NCBI GenBank assembly: GCA_038405435.1
Contig: JBBYHZ010000001.1
From: Dryocola clanedunensis_A
GTDB taxonomy: Bacteria > Pseudomonadota > Gammaproteobacteria > Enterobacterales > Enterobacteriaceae
Direction: 5' to 3' (one strand)
Length of the DNA: 64,000 nt
Shown: positions 35,629-44,420 of the stretch, piece after piece
Layout of the letters: each line of letters opens with the position of its first letter
Position numbering within the stretch: the first letter of the stretch is position 1
Position numbers and translations under genes: made by a program
Notes under the pieces: model-generated
What the model saw: only the letters and a program-made list of their open reading frames with translations
The model's database searches: none
Told to the model about the DNA's origin: nothing

Positions 35629-35940
35629 TTAAGCGCTGATACCAGTGATTTTCACATCAGTGAACCACTGACGATGGCCTTGCTGCTTACGGTAGTGCTT
35701 ACGACGACGAAACTTAACAATCTTAATTTTCTCGCCACGACCGTGTGCAACAACTTCAGCCTTGATTACGCCGCCATCAACGAAAGGAACGCCGATTTTG
35801 ACATCTTCACCGTTAGCGATCATCAGAACTTCAGCGAACTCAACAGCTTCGCCAGTTGCGATGTCCAGCTTTTCCAGGCGAACGGTCTGACCTTCGCTTA
35901 CTCGGTGTTGTTTACCACCACTTTGGAAAACCGCGTACAT
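35629..35940 (-). CDS. rplU: 50S ribosomal protein L21
   Basis: 23S rRNA-binding large-subunit protein, 103 residues from the ATG at 35940 (MYAVFQSGGKQHRV). Seven further codons are open upstream without family similarity. C-terminal KFRRRKHYRKQQGHRQ is conserved. Divergent from ispB. Confidence 0.98.
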   Translation of the reverse strand: MYAVFQSGGKQHRVSEGQTVRLEKLDIATGEAVEFAEVLMIANGEDVKIGVPFVDGGVIKAEVVAHGRGEKIKIVKFRRRKHYRKQQGHRQWFTDVKITGISA

Positions 35941-36200
35941 ATAAAACTCCGCTTTCCGCACACACCTTACATTGGTTTCAGGTGGCGCTATAAATATTCA
36001 CAATAGGGCGCGAATATTACGCAAACACGGAGCATTTGACAAGCCCGATTGTGCATAGACGTAGAAAAAAAACGCAACGTCACACACAACGTTTATCTGC
36101 CTCGTTTTTTCAGTACAATCTGTACTACATTATCACTCCTCTACCTCCACGTTATTCCTTATGGACATGTGGTAAACAGGACTGTAGCCAGACTTTTGCG

Positions 36201-37172
36201 ATGAATTTAGAAAAAATTAATGAGTTAACCGCGCAAGATATGGCGGGTGTCAACGCGGTCATCCTTGAGCAGCTCAACTCGGATGTCCAATTGATCAATC
36301 AGTTAGGCTATTACATCGTTAGCGGTGGTGGAAAGCGGATACGCCCGATGATAGCTGTTCTGTCCGCACGTGCGCTGGGCTATCAGGGCAGCGCGCACGT
36401 CAGTATTGCTGCACTGATCGAATTTATTCACACCGCCACGCTGCTGCATGACGATGTGGTGGATGAATCTGACATGCGCCGTGGTAAAGCAACGGCCAAC
36501 GCGGCGTTTGGCAATGCTGCCAGCGTTCTGGTGGGCGATTTCATCTACACCCGTTCCTTCCAGATGATGACCAAACTGGGCTCGCTCCGCGTGCTTGAGG
36601 TCATGTCTGAAGCGGTCAACGTGATTGCCGAAGGCGAAGTTTTGCAATTGATGAACTGCAACGACCCGGATATCACGGAAGAAAGCTACATGCGCGTCAT
36701 CTACAGCAAAACAGCCCGTCTGTTTGAGGCGGCGTCGCAGTGCTCCAGCATCCTCGCGGGCGCCACTGAAGAGCAGGAAAAGGCGCTACAGGACTATGGC
36801 CGCTATATCGGCACTGCTTTCCAGCTGATTGACGATTTACTGGACTACAGCGCGGACGGTCAGACGCTGGGCAAAAACGTGGGTGACGATCTCAACGAAG
36901 GCAAGCCAACGCTTCCGCTGCTTCACGCTATGCGTAACGGCACCCCGGAACAGGCAAAGATGATCCGTGAAGCCATCGAGCAAGGCAACGGCCGCCACTT
37001 ATTGCAGCCGGTCCTCGACACCATGGCAGCCTGTGGCTCACTGGAGTGGACGCGTCAGCGTGCCGAAGAGGAAGCAGACAAGGCTATTGCCGCCCTTGCT
37101 ATCCTCCCGGAAAGCGAGTCGCGGGAAGCACTGATTGCCCTGGCTCATATGGCCGTTCAACGCGATCGTTAA
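36201..37172 (+). CDS. ispB: Octaprenyl diphosphate synthase IspB
   Basis: Trans-prenyltransferase making the C40 side chain of ubiquinone and menaquinone, 323 residues as in E. coli. The two Asp-rich motifs are LLHDDVVDESD near 84 and QLIDDLLDYSAD near 211. The ATG at 36201 gives the E. coli N-terminus MNLEKINELTAQDM; the frame is open 55 codons upstream through the promoter region. Divergent from rplU. Confidence 0.97.
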   Translation: MNLEKINELTAQDMAGVNAVILEQLNSDVQLINQLGYYIVSGGGKRIRPMIAVLSARALGYQGSAHVSIAALIEFIHTATLLHDDVVDESDMRRGKATANAAFGNAASVLVGDFIYTRSFQMMTKLGSLRVLEVMSEAVNVIAEGEVLQLMNCNDPDITEESYMRVIYSKTARLFEAASQCSSILAGATEEQEKALQDYGRYIGTAFQLIDDLLDYSADGQTLGKNVGDDLNEGKPTLPLLHAMRNGTPEQAKMIREAIEQGNGRHLLQPVLDTMAACGSLEWTRQRAEEEADKAIAALAILPESESREALIALAHMAVQRDR

Positions 37173-37208
37173 ATTTTAAGCGCGCCCTGAAAAGCGCGCT
37201 TAAAATTT
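37171..37208. terminator. Strong hairpin terminator after ispB
   Basis: AAATTTTAAGCGCGC pairs perfectly over 15 bp with GCGCGCTTAAAATTT across an eight-base loop, starting at the ispB stop. Confidence 0.88.
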
Positions 37209-37404
37209 CCAGATAATACAATTTCTCGCCTCACTCCTCATCCCGCCCCTCTGCAGTTTCATCCCGTTTCACCTCATTTTGTGTAACAAAACACAGATCT
37301 AAGCATTGTCTTTTTTTATTGGAATTTTTAAAGTGAATTCGTGCTATAAACTCCAGAATAAAATCAACGGCACGACAGGACTGTATCAGCAACAGGGAGG
37401 TGAA

Positions 37405-37698
37405 ATGGACAGAAAACAGCATGACTGGCACCCGGCAGATATTATCGCCGGACTCAGGAAAAAAGGGACATCTCTTGCCGCGGAGTCCCGCAAAGCAGGT
37501 TTAAATTCGGCTACGCTAGCCAATGCGCTGAGCCGCCCCTGGCCAAAAGGCGAACTGCTTATCGCTAAAGCGTTGGGAACCAAGCCGTGGTTAATCTGGC
37601 CCTCACGTTATTACCATCCAGTCACAAACGCCTTTATTGACCGTTCGTTACTGATTCGTGAAAAGCGGCAAAAACCCACCGCAGATGAGCAGGAGTGA
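37405..37698 (+). CDS. sfsB: DNA-binding transcriptional activator SfsB (Ner/Nlp-like)
   Basis: Small helix-turn-helix protein of 97 residues related to phage Mu Ner and E. coli SfsB/Nlp (92 residues). The ATG at 37405 has a strong AGGGAGGTGAA site. Conserved DWHPADIIAGLRKKGTS and ALSRPWPKGELLIAKALG contain the HTH. E. coli SfsB is linked to sugar fermentation/maltose gene expression, with little known. In E. coli murA follows; here the synteny breaks just after it. Confidence 0.94.
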   Translation: MDRKQHDWHPADIIAGLRKKGTSLAAESRKAGLNSATLANALSRPWPKGELLIAKALGTKPWLIWPSRYYHPVTNAFIDRSLLIREKRQKPTADEQE

Positions 37699-37726
37699 CG
37701 AGATTTAAGGCAGGAAAAACGGAAAA

Positions 37727-37754
37727 CGCCCACGCAACCTGGGTTGTGTGGGCG
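37727..37754. terminator. Hairpin between sfsB and the alkyl sulfatase gene
   Basis: CGCCCACGCAACC/GGGTTGTGTGGGCG stem between convergent genes; on the minus strand a GTTTT run follows, fitting a terminator for the sulfatase gene. Confidence 0.7.
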
Positions 37755-37815
37755 AATAAATAACTAAACTTTATCTTTCAGCCAGGCCCTGCAACCGAAG
37801 TCACAGGGCTAATGC

Positions 37816-39792
37816 CTATGGCGTGACGATGTTGAACCAGAATTCAAACTTGTCCATATAGCCAAGCACTTCATCAAGCTTACCGGCGTCGCCGGTGATT
37901 TTTACGTCACCTTTGTCTTTGGCCTGCTGCAGCGTCTCTTCCTTCAGCACGATGCGGTTAAGCGTATCGCGGGAAAGGTTGATCGTTGCGTCAGCGTTGG
38001 CAGCTTCAGAAGCTGGCGTATGGTTAAGAACGCCATTTTCCAGCTCCAGCTTGTATTTCCCGCCCTGGTCTCCGAAGTCGAAGTTCAGCACAACGTGAGC
38101 ATTTGCCGCTTTTTCACCGTTGATATGGACAGCCATGTAGTCAAAGAACATTTCTGGCGTCATCGCACGTACGGTATCCGGGCTTGCGGTGTTTGGCGTT
38201 GCCGCTTTCACTACGCCGTTACGCAGCTCCTGCGCGCCAGACAGGTAGAAGTTACGCCATGGACCAGATTCAGCCTGGTAGCCCATCTGCTCCAGCGCAT
38301 CCGCTTCCAGCTCGCGGGCAGCCTTGTTATCTGGATCCGCGAAGACAACGTTGTTCACAACCTGTGCAACCCAGCGGTAGTTACCCTTGTCGAAATCAGC
38401 TTTCGCTTTGCTCAGGATATTGTCGGCACCGCCCATGTACTCCACGAATTTCTTCGCGGACTCTTCCGGTGGCAGCTCATCCAGGGTAGCCGGGTTGCCG
38501 TTGAACCAGCCGAGATAGAAGACGTAGGTTGCCTTCACGTCATGGCTGACGGAACCGTAGTAACCACGGCTAGCCCAGGTTTTAGCAAGCTTCGGCGGCA
38601 GCTTAAAGTTGGCCGCGATTTCGTCACGGGTCAGGCCTTCGTTTGCCATACGCAGCGTCTGGTCATTGATGTAACGATACATATCGCGCTGACCTTTCAT
38701 CAGGTTGACGACGTTTTCTTTACCCCAGGTTGGCCAGTGGTGCTGGGCAATAATGATTTCGGCATCGTTGCCCCAGCGATCGATAGCGGCGTTGATGTAC
38801 TTCGACCAGGCCAGCGGATCGCGGATTTTCGCGCCGCGCAGGGAATAGGTGTTGTGCAGAGTGTGCGTCACATCCTCCGCAGCCTCGATCATTTTCTTCT
38901 CTTTGACGTACCACAGCATTTCAGACGGCGCTTCGGAACCCGGTGCCATCATGAAGTCGTAGGTCAAACCATCAATCACTTCTTCCTGACCGGTGTGGGT
39001 GATGTAGTTGGTAGGAGCCAGCAGGGTCACGGTACCGGCAGACGTGGTAGTCCCCAGACCCGCACCAACCTGACCTTTCACGTCAGCAGGCAGCAGGTTG
39101 CCGTACATATAACTTGCGCGGCGGCTCATGGCGTTACCTGCCATGATATTTTCGTCAACGGCTGCGCCCATAAAGCCCTGCGGGCCATAAATTTTCACTT
39201 TACCGGCTTTGACATCGGCTTCATCTACAACGCCGCGCACGCCGCCATAGTGGTCAACGTGGCTGTGGGTGTAGATAACAGCAACGACCGGCTTTTTCCC
39301 GCGATTTTTATAATACAGATCCATACCGACTTTAGCGGTTTCCGCAGAAACCAGCGGGTCGATAACGGTAATCCCGGTTTTACCTTCGATGATCGTCATG
39401 TTGGAAAGATCGAGGTTACGGATCTGGTAAACGCCGTCGGTTACTTCAAACAGGCCGCTGATGTTGATCAGCTGGGACTGACGCCACAGGCTTGGGTTGA
39501 CGGTATCAGGAGCTTTATCGCCCTCTTTAATAAAAGCGTATTGCTGAGGGTTCCAGACTACGTTCCCGGCTTCGCCTTTAATAACGTCCTGAGGAAGCGC
39601 GGCTACAAAGCCTTTATGAGCATTGGCAAAATCGGTTTTGTCAGAAAACGGCAGCTGGTTATAGAGGGCTTCGTTTGCTTGCTTAGTGGCAGGCGTCGCG
39701 TCTTTAGTAGGGGCTGGCGTGGCAGCAGTCACGGACAGTGACGTCAGCAGTCCCGCTACGGCCAGGCTCCTGGCTATCAGATTCAATTTCAT
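37816..39792 (-). CDS. Exported alkyl/aryl-sulfatase (SdsA1-like, metallo-beta-lactamase fold)
   Basis: Class III zinc alkylsulfatase of 658 residues with a Sec signal peptide (cleavage near AATPA at about 24), so periplasmic or secreted. It would hydrolyse sulfate esters such as dodecyl sulfate to alcohol and sulfate. The metallo-beta-lactamase zinc motif is THSHVDHYGG near 180, with further ligands in AAEDVTHT and QHHWPTWG; an SCP2-like C-terminal domain follows (KGDVKITGDAGKLDEVL). Similar to E. coli YjcS and Pseudomonas SdsA1. It occupies the place of murA in E. coli and is divergent from a regulator gene. Confidence 0.92.
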   Translation of the reverse strand: MKLNLIARSLAVAGLLTSLSVTAATPAPTKDATPATKQANEALYNQLPFSDKTDFANAHKGFVAALPQDVIKGEAGNVVWNPQQYAFIKEGDKAPDTVNPSLWRQSQLINISGLFEVTDGVYQIRNLDLSNMTIIEGKTGITVIDPLVSAETAKVGMDLYYKNRGKKPVVAVIYTHSHVDHYGGVRGVVDEADVKAGKVKIYGPQGFMGAAVDENIMAGNAMSRRASYMYGNLLPADVKGQVGAGLGTTTSAGTVTLLAPTNYITHTGQEEVIDGLTYDFMMAPGSEAPSEMLWYVKEKKMIEAAEDVTHTLHNTYSLRGAKIRDPLAWSKYINAAIDRWGNDAEIIIAQHHWPTWGKENVVNLMKGQRDMYRYINDQTLRMANEGLTRDEIAANFKLPPKLAKTWASRGYYGSVSHDVKATYVFYLGWFNGNPATLDELPPEESAKKFVEYMGGADNILSKAKADFDKGNYRWVAQVVNNVVFADPDNKAARELEADALEQMGYQAESGPWRNFYLSGAQELRNGVVKAATPNTASPDTVRAMTPEMFFDYMAVHINGEKAANAHVVLNFDFGDQGGKYKLELENGVLNHTPASEAANADATINLSRDTLNRIVLKEETLQQAKDKGDVKITGDAGKLDEVLGYMDKFEFWFNIVTP

Positions 39793-40234
39793 TAATTCAA
39801 CCTCTGGATTTTGGTCTGTGTTTTCGGTGATGCAGGCTGAAGCTTAAGCCCGCAAGCAGATTCTGGGAGACATTCGCAGATCGTCAGGTTATTGAAAAAT
39901 AGTTCAACTTACCCAAAAAGCAAATATTAAGGATATTAAGAATCGCGCAGCAAAAGAGGGCCAGGCTGCGTTTATTTATGGGCCTGATATCACCGCCCCG
40001 CGCAAATAACGTCATCATAAACATCCAATACCAGCGCAGCTTTAGGCTGTGGTATTTCGGGCAACATGCTTATTTACTACCCAGCCAACTTTAGTCGATT
40101 ACCCCGGGCAGGAATAGTGCCAAATGGGACTGTCACTGACTGAAAATATCAGAGGATTGCAAGGGTTGCCCGCAAAGACATCCTTCTTTTACATCGCTAT
40201 ACTGAGGGAGATTAGAAATGATATCAGGTGCCTT
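39793..40234. other. Divergent intergenic control region (sulfatase gene / IprA-like regulator)
   Basis: 442 bp without a convincing gene. It must hold the promoters of the sulfatase gene (ribosome site AGAGG just upstream) and of the regulator. An ATG at 40124 is in frame with the regulator and could extend it by 37 codons. I see no palindrome or consensus strong enough to name. Confidence 0.5.
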
Positions 40235-40873
40235 ATGGAAGCTAGCTTTGAAAATATTCACTCTTATTATCAGTCGCTTAATCTGGAACTTAAGATTAAT
40301 GGCATCTCTGATAAGGGCGAGATCCTGATATTTTCAGCCACCGATCACCTGCCGGTTGAAGCAGGCTTTATTTATTTCACGCTTGAAGGTTCAGTAGCAA
40401 TCTCACACAGGCACAATGATCTTACGATTGGCAACGCTATAGAGCTTATGCCAATTGGCCTAATGGAGAGATATTGTCCGCATTTGCAGTTCGCATATAC
40501 ATGTATGACGCCGGTAAAACTTATCAAAATTACTTATCAGATTTTTGACGATATCTTTTATCAGGATCCTGAACATATGCATGTGCTGTCAAAAATTCAG
40601 ACTTATATGACCATCTTTTCGCTCGAACTGCATGCTGAAAGAAAACAGCCCACCAGCTATCAGACCATAAGACCGATGTTATTCAGGTACCTCTACCGAA
40701 TGAAAACGTTCCCGGGGGAAACGGAAGGCCTGGCGAGTTTTATCATCCGCCGCACCAAATTATCCCGTACCCACGTGTTCCGCGTGCTCGCGGACCTGAA
40801 GGAAGGAGGCTACATCACCATGAAGAATGGCAAACTAACCTCAATCAATAAAAATTTGCCGGAAGATTATTGA
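40235..40873 (+). CDS. IprA/YaiV-family winged-helix transcriptional regulator
   Basis: 212-residue protein with an N-terminal cyclic-nucleotide-binding-like barrel (FIYFTLEGSVAISHRHNDLTIGNAIELMPIG) without obvious cAMP residues, and a C-terminal winged helix (TKLSRTHVFRVLADLKEGGYITM) ending GKLTSINKNLPEDY, much like the end of E. coli YaiV/Salmonella IprA. Those relatives affect oxidative-stress and colonisation traits. The ATG at 40235 with AGGTG upstream aligns with the family start; an ATG at 40124 would add 37 residues. Codon use is more AT-rich than the neighbours. It is divergent from the sulfatase and may control it. Confidence 0.8.
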   Translation: MEASFENIHSYYQSLNLELKINGISDKGEILIFSATDHLPVEAGFIYFTLEGSVAISHRHNDLTIGNAIELMPIGLMERYCPHLQFAYTCMTPVKLIKITYQIFDDIFYQDPEHMHVLSKIQTYMTIFSLELHAERKQPTSYQTIRPMLFRYLYRMKTFPGETEGLASFIIRRTKLSRTHVFRVLADLKEGGYITMKNGKLTSINKNLPEDY

Positions 40874-40883
40874 TTCTCTCCAC

Positions 40884-41030
40884 CCCGGGCGTTATGAAGT
40901 AACTTTTCACCCTCCGCATGTCGGATGACGCTGCGCTTATCCGACCTACAAAACTGTATCCCGGGCGTTAAGAAAAAACTTTTCACCATCCACATGTCGG
41001 ATGACGCTGCGCTTATCCGACCTACAAATG
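40884..41030. repeat. Tandem repeat, two 76-bp units with REP cores
   Basis: Two copies start with CCCGGGCGTTA at 40884 and 40960. Each contains CTTTTCACC and the palindrome TCGGATGACGCTGCGCTTAT with CCGACCTACAAA. They lie just downstream of the rnpB terminator. E. coli also has tandem repeats downstream of rnpB, though of different sequence. Confidence 0.88.
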
Positions 41031-41037
41031 CAAAACA

Positions 41038-41074
41038 AAACGCCCGCACAATTTGCATTGCGCGGGCGTTTCGT
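41038..41074 (-). terminator. rnpB intrinsic terminator
   Basis: ACGCCCGCGCAAT/ATTGTGCGGGCGT stem on the minus strand followed by TTTGTTTT, directly after the mature 3' end of RNase P RNA. Confidence 0.88.
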
Positions 41075-41079
41075 TGAAT

Positions 41080-41458
<379 letters not shown>

Positions 41459-41465
41459 GGCGCGA

Positions 41466-41494
41466 AGTATAATGGGTTTGCCTGCCCGTGTCAC
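41466..41494 (-). promoter_or_regulatory. rnpB sigma-70 promoter
   Basis: On the minus strand GTGACA (41489-41494), a 17-bp spacer, and TATACT (41466-41471), eight bases before the RNA start. It lies within 40 bp of the garK stop (41501). The strength fits a constitutive stable-RNA gene. Confidence 0.85.
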
Positions 41495-41500
41495 GCCCGG

Positions 41501-42646
41501 TCAGCCCGTTATTCGCATCCCCACCGCTACGGTAGCGGCAATGTCCCTGGAGGCGCGATAAATGTTCTCAAACGCGTTCTTCAGCGCGTCTTCCAACGTG
41601 CCAATGCTGTTCAGCACGCTGAAGACGGCATCAATACCGTACTGATGCACAACGGCCACATCGCTGGTTAGTGACCCGGCTATGCCAATAACAGGTTTGT
41701 GATATTTCATGGCGACGGCGGCTACGCCCACCGGGACTTTGCCCCGGATGCTCTGGCTGTCCATGCGCCCTTCCCCGGTAATCACCAGCGAACAGTCATG
41801 GATATGCTCTTCAAGATTCAGCGCCTCGGTGACAATCTCAATCCCGCTGCGCAGCTCCGCGCCCAGAAACGCCATCAGCGCGGCCCCCATGCCACCTGCG
41901 GCACCTGCTCCCGGAGCGTGCTTCACGTCCACATGCAGATGCTTTTTGATCACGTTGGCAAAATGATCCAGATTACGATCCAGCTCGAGGATCATCGCCT
42001 CGCTGGCCCCTTTCTGCGGGCCGAAAACGCGGGAGGCTCCGTTTTCACCGACCAGCGGGTTAGTCACGTCGCACGCGACGTTGATCGTGCAATCCTGTAA
42101 ACGAACGTCCAGCCCTGCCACGTCAATATTATTCAGACTAAGAAGATGACCACCGCCCGGACTGATTTCTTTGCCTTCGGCATCAGTCAGCTTCGCGCCC
42201 AGCGCCTGAACCATGCCCGCACCGCCGTCGTTTGTCGCGCTCCCGCCAATACCAATAATGATATTGCGCGCCCCTTTATCCAGCGCGCGAAGAATCAGCT
42301 CGCCGGTGCCGTAAGAGGTAGTCATTAAAGGATTACGCTGTTCAAGGGGGACCAGAGCAAGACCGCTGGCCTCTGCCATCTCGATAAAAGCAGTTTTACC
42401 GTCGCCGGACATTCCCCAATCTGCAGAGACTGGCGTCCCCAGCGGGCCGGTCACGGTAGCGACCATTTTGCTGCCCTGCGTGGCGCCGATCATGGCATCG
42501 ACCGTTCCTTCCCCGCCATCAGCAACCGGGACCGATATATACTGCGCATCAGGAAATATCTCGCGAAATCCTTTTTCAATAGCCTGGGCCACTTCCACCG
42601 CCGGGAGGCTTTCTTTATAAGAGTCGGGTGCGATAACGATTTTCAT
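41501..42646 (-). CDS. garK: Glycerate 2-kinase GarK
   Basis: Phosphorylates D-glycerate to 2-phosphoglycerate, the last step of galactarate/glucarate breakdown. 381 residues from the ATG at 42646, the E. coli length; upstream codons in frame are not conserved. The N-terminus MKIVIAPDSYKESL and the Gly-rich GIGGSATNDGGAGMV near 130 are family signatures. It is the last gene of garPLRK, separated from garR by a hairpin. Confidence 0.96.
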   Translation of the reverse strand: MKIVIAPDSYKESLPAVEVAQAIEKGFREIFPDAQYISVPVADGGEGTVDAMIGATQGSKMVATVTGPLGTPVSADWGMSGDGKTAFIEMAEASGLALVPLEQRNPLMTTSYGTGELILRALDKGARNIIIGIGGSATNDGGAGMVQALGAKLTDAEGKEISPGGGHLLSLNNIDVAGLDVRLQDCTINVACDVTNPLVGENGASRVFGPQKGASEAMILELDRNLDHFANVIKKHLHVDVKHAPGAGAAGGMGAALMAFLGAELRSGIEIVTEALNLEEHIHDCSLVITGEGRMDSQSIRGKVPVGVAAVAMKYHKPVIGIAGSLTSDVAVVHQYGIDAVFSVLNSIGTLEDALKNAFENIYRASRDIAATVAVGMRITG

Positions 42647-42680
42647 AGTCTGTCCATGCCTGGTCGGGTCTGAGAAAAAC

Positions 42681-42700
42681 CGGGCACCCCGAGGTGCCCG
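42681..42700 (-). terminator. Hairpin with T-run between garR and garK
   Basis: CGGGCACCTCGGGGTGCCCG followed by GTTTTTC on the minus strand, inside the 59-bp garR-garK gap. It has the form of an intrinsic terminator within an operon and may lower garK expression. Confidence 0.75.
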
Positions 42701-42705
42701 TCTCA

Positions 42706-43596
42706 TTACTTAGCGACTTCTACCTTCGCCAGTTTTTCGTAGTAGCAGGCAATCGCGCTGTGATCGTCGTTGCCGTGGCCGTCTGCACGCAGGGCCTGCA
42801 TCATCTCCATTACCGCCGCGGTCAGCGGCAGCTGAGCGCCAACGCCGTGGGAGGTATCCAGCGCGTTCGCCAGATCTTTAATGTGCAAATCGATACGGAA
42901 GCCAGGCTTGAAGTTGCGATCCAGCACCATCGGCGCTTTCGCTTCCAGCACGGTGCTGCCCGCAAGACCGCCACGGATTGCCTGGAATACCAGTTCAGGG
43001 TTCACGCCCGCTTTGGTCGCCAGAACCAGGGCTTCAGACATTGCGGCAATGTTCAGCGCCACAATCACCTGGTTTGCCAGCTTGGTCACGTTACCCGCAC
43101 CGATGTCGCCGGTGTGCACCACGGAACCCGCCATCGCCTTCAGCAGATCGTAATACTTATCGAAAATAGCTTTATCGCCACCCACCATCACGGACAGCGT
43201 GCCATCGACAGCTTTTGGCTCACCGCCGCTGACCGGTGCATCCAGCATATCGATGCCTTTGGCTTTCAGCGCTTCGCTGATTTCACGGCTCGCCAGCGGT
43301 GCGATGGAGCTCATATCAATGACCACGGTGCCAGGCTTTGCCCCTTCAATAATGCCGTTTTCACCCAGCGCAACTTCTTTCACGTGCGGCGAGTTTGGCA
43401 GCATGGTGATGATCACATCACACTGTTCGGCGATATCTTTTGGCGTTGCCGCCGTTTCTGCACCCGCCGCGATAATCTCAGCAATGACCTCAGGATTACG
43501 ATCGGCAACCACAAGGGAATAACCGGCTTTAATGAGGTTTTTACTCATTGGTTTACCCATGATGCCAAGGCCAATAAAACCAACTTTCAGCGTCAT
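42706..43596 (-). CDS. garR: 2-hydroxy-3-oxopropionate (tartronate semialdehyde) reductase GarR
   Basis: NAD(P)H-dependent reductase converting tartronate semialdehyde to D-glycerate, 296 residues. N-terminal Rossmann motif GFIGLGIMGKPMSKNL, substrate loop DAPVSGGEPKA and catalytic Lys region GAGNVTKLANQ near 170 are present, as in the beta-hydroxyacid dehydrogenase family. Middle gene of the gar operon. Confidence 0.96.
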   Translation of the reverse strand: MTLKVGFIGLGIMGKPMSKNLIKAGYSLVVADRNPEVIAEIIAAGAETAATPKDIAEQCDVIITMLPNSPHVKEVALGENGIIEGAKPGTVVIDMSSIAPLASREISEALKAKGIDMLDAPVSGGEPKAVDGTLSVMVGGDKAIFDKYYDLLKAMAGSVVHTGDIGAGNVTKLANQVIVALNIAAMSEALVLATKAGVNPELVFQAIRGGLAGSTVLEAKAPMVLDRNFKPGFRIDLHIKDLANALDTSHGVGAQLPLTAAVMEMMQALRADGHGNDDHSAIACYYEKLAKVEVAK

Positions 43597-43623
43597 AATT
43601 CAGTCTCTCTCTTTAAATGGTGG

Positions 43624-44394
43624 TTATTTTTTAAATGAATCAGCAAGTTTCTGAGTCGCAGAACGGAAGCAGCCTAAGTCGCTGCCTACGGCCACAAACG
43701 TGGCGCCCCATTCCAGATAGCGGCGAGCATCTGCTTCAACCGGCGCCAGGATCCCCGCTGGTTTACCGTGCGCTTTGGCACGAGCAAAAATGTGCTTAAT
43801 GCACTGCTGCACTTCCGGATGTGAAGCGTTACCCAGATGGCCTAGTGCGGCAGCCAGATCGCTTGGGCCGACAAAAATGCCGTCCACGCCGTCGGTGGCC
43901 GCAATGGCATCCACGTTATCCACGCCCTGCTGGCTCTCGATTTGCACCAGGATGGTGATGTTCTGATTCGACTGGTTGAAATAATCCGGCACGGTGCCAA
44001 ACATATTGGCGCGGTGGGAAACTGACACGCCGCGGATCCCTTCCGGCGGATAACGAGTAGAAGAGACGGCCAGCGCCGCTTCCGGCTGGGTTTCCACGAA
44101 CGGGATCAGGAAGTTATAAAAACCGATATCCAGCAGGCGCTTGATGATCACCGGGTCGTTAGTCGGCGCGCGGACCACGGCGGCGCTTTCGCTGCCTTTC
44201 AGTGCCATCAGCTGCGGGATGAACGTGGTGACATCGTTCGGCGCATGTTCGCCGTCCAGCACAATCCAGTCGAACCCTGCCAGCCCCAGCACTTCGGTGC
44301 TGATCGGGTTTGCCAGCGCGGACCAGCAGCCGATTTGCGTCTGGTGCGCCTTCAGGGCGGCCTTGAATTTATTCGGGAATACGTTGTTATTCAT
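43624..44394 (-). CDS. garL: 2-dehydro-3-deoxyglucarate aldolase GarL
   Basis: Class II HpcH/HpaI-family aldolase cleaving 5-keto-4-deoxy- or 2-keto-3-deoxy-D-glucarate to pyruvate and tartronate semialdehyde. 256 residues as in E. coli. Metal-site motifs FDWIVLDGEHAPND, QIESQQGV and GIFVGPSDLAA are visible. Between garP and garR. Confidence 0.96.
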   Translation of the reverse strand: MNNNVFPNKFKAALKAHQTQIGCWSALANPISTEVLGLAGFDWIVLDGEHAPNDVTTFIPQLMALKGSESAAVVRAPTNDPVIIKRLLDIGFYNFLIPFVETQPEAALAVSSTRYPPEGIRGVSVSHRANMFGTVPDYFNQSNQNITILVQIESQQGVDNVDAIAATDGVDGIFVGPSDLAAALGHLGNASHPEVQQCIKHIFARAKAHGKPAGILAPVEADARRYLEWGATFVAVGSDLGCFRSATQKLADSFKK

Positions 44395-44420
44395 CTGCTT
44401 TACCTTAAAGTTTTCGTTGC

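Noticed and set aside
38020..39741. 573-codon open frame on the plus strand opposite the alkyl sulfatase
   Set aside because: Exactly antisense to a full-length, motif-complete sulfatase gene; no ribosome site or recognisable domain. Such long shadows come from codon bias.
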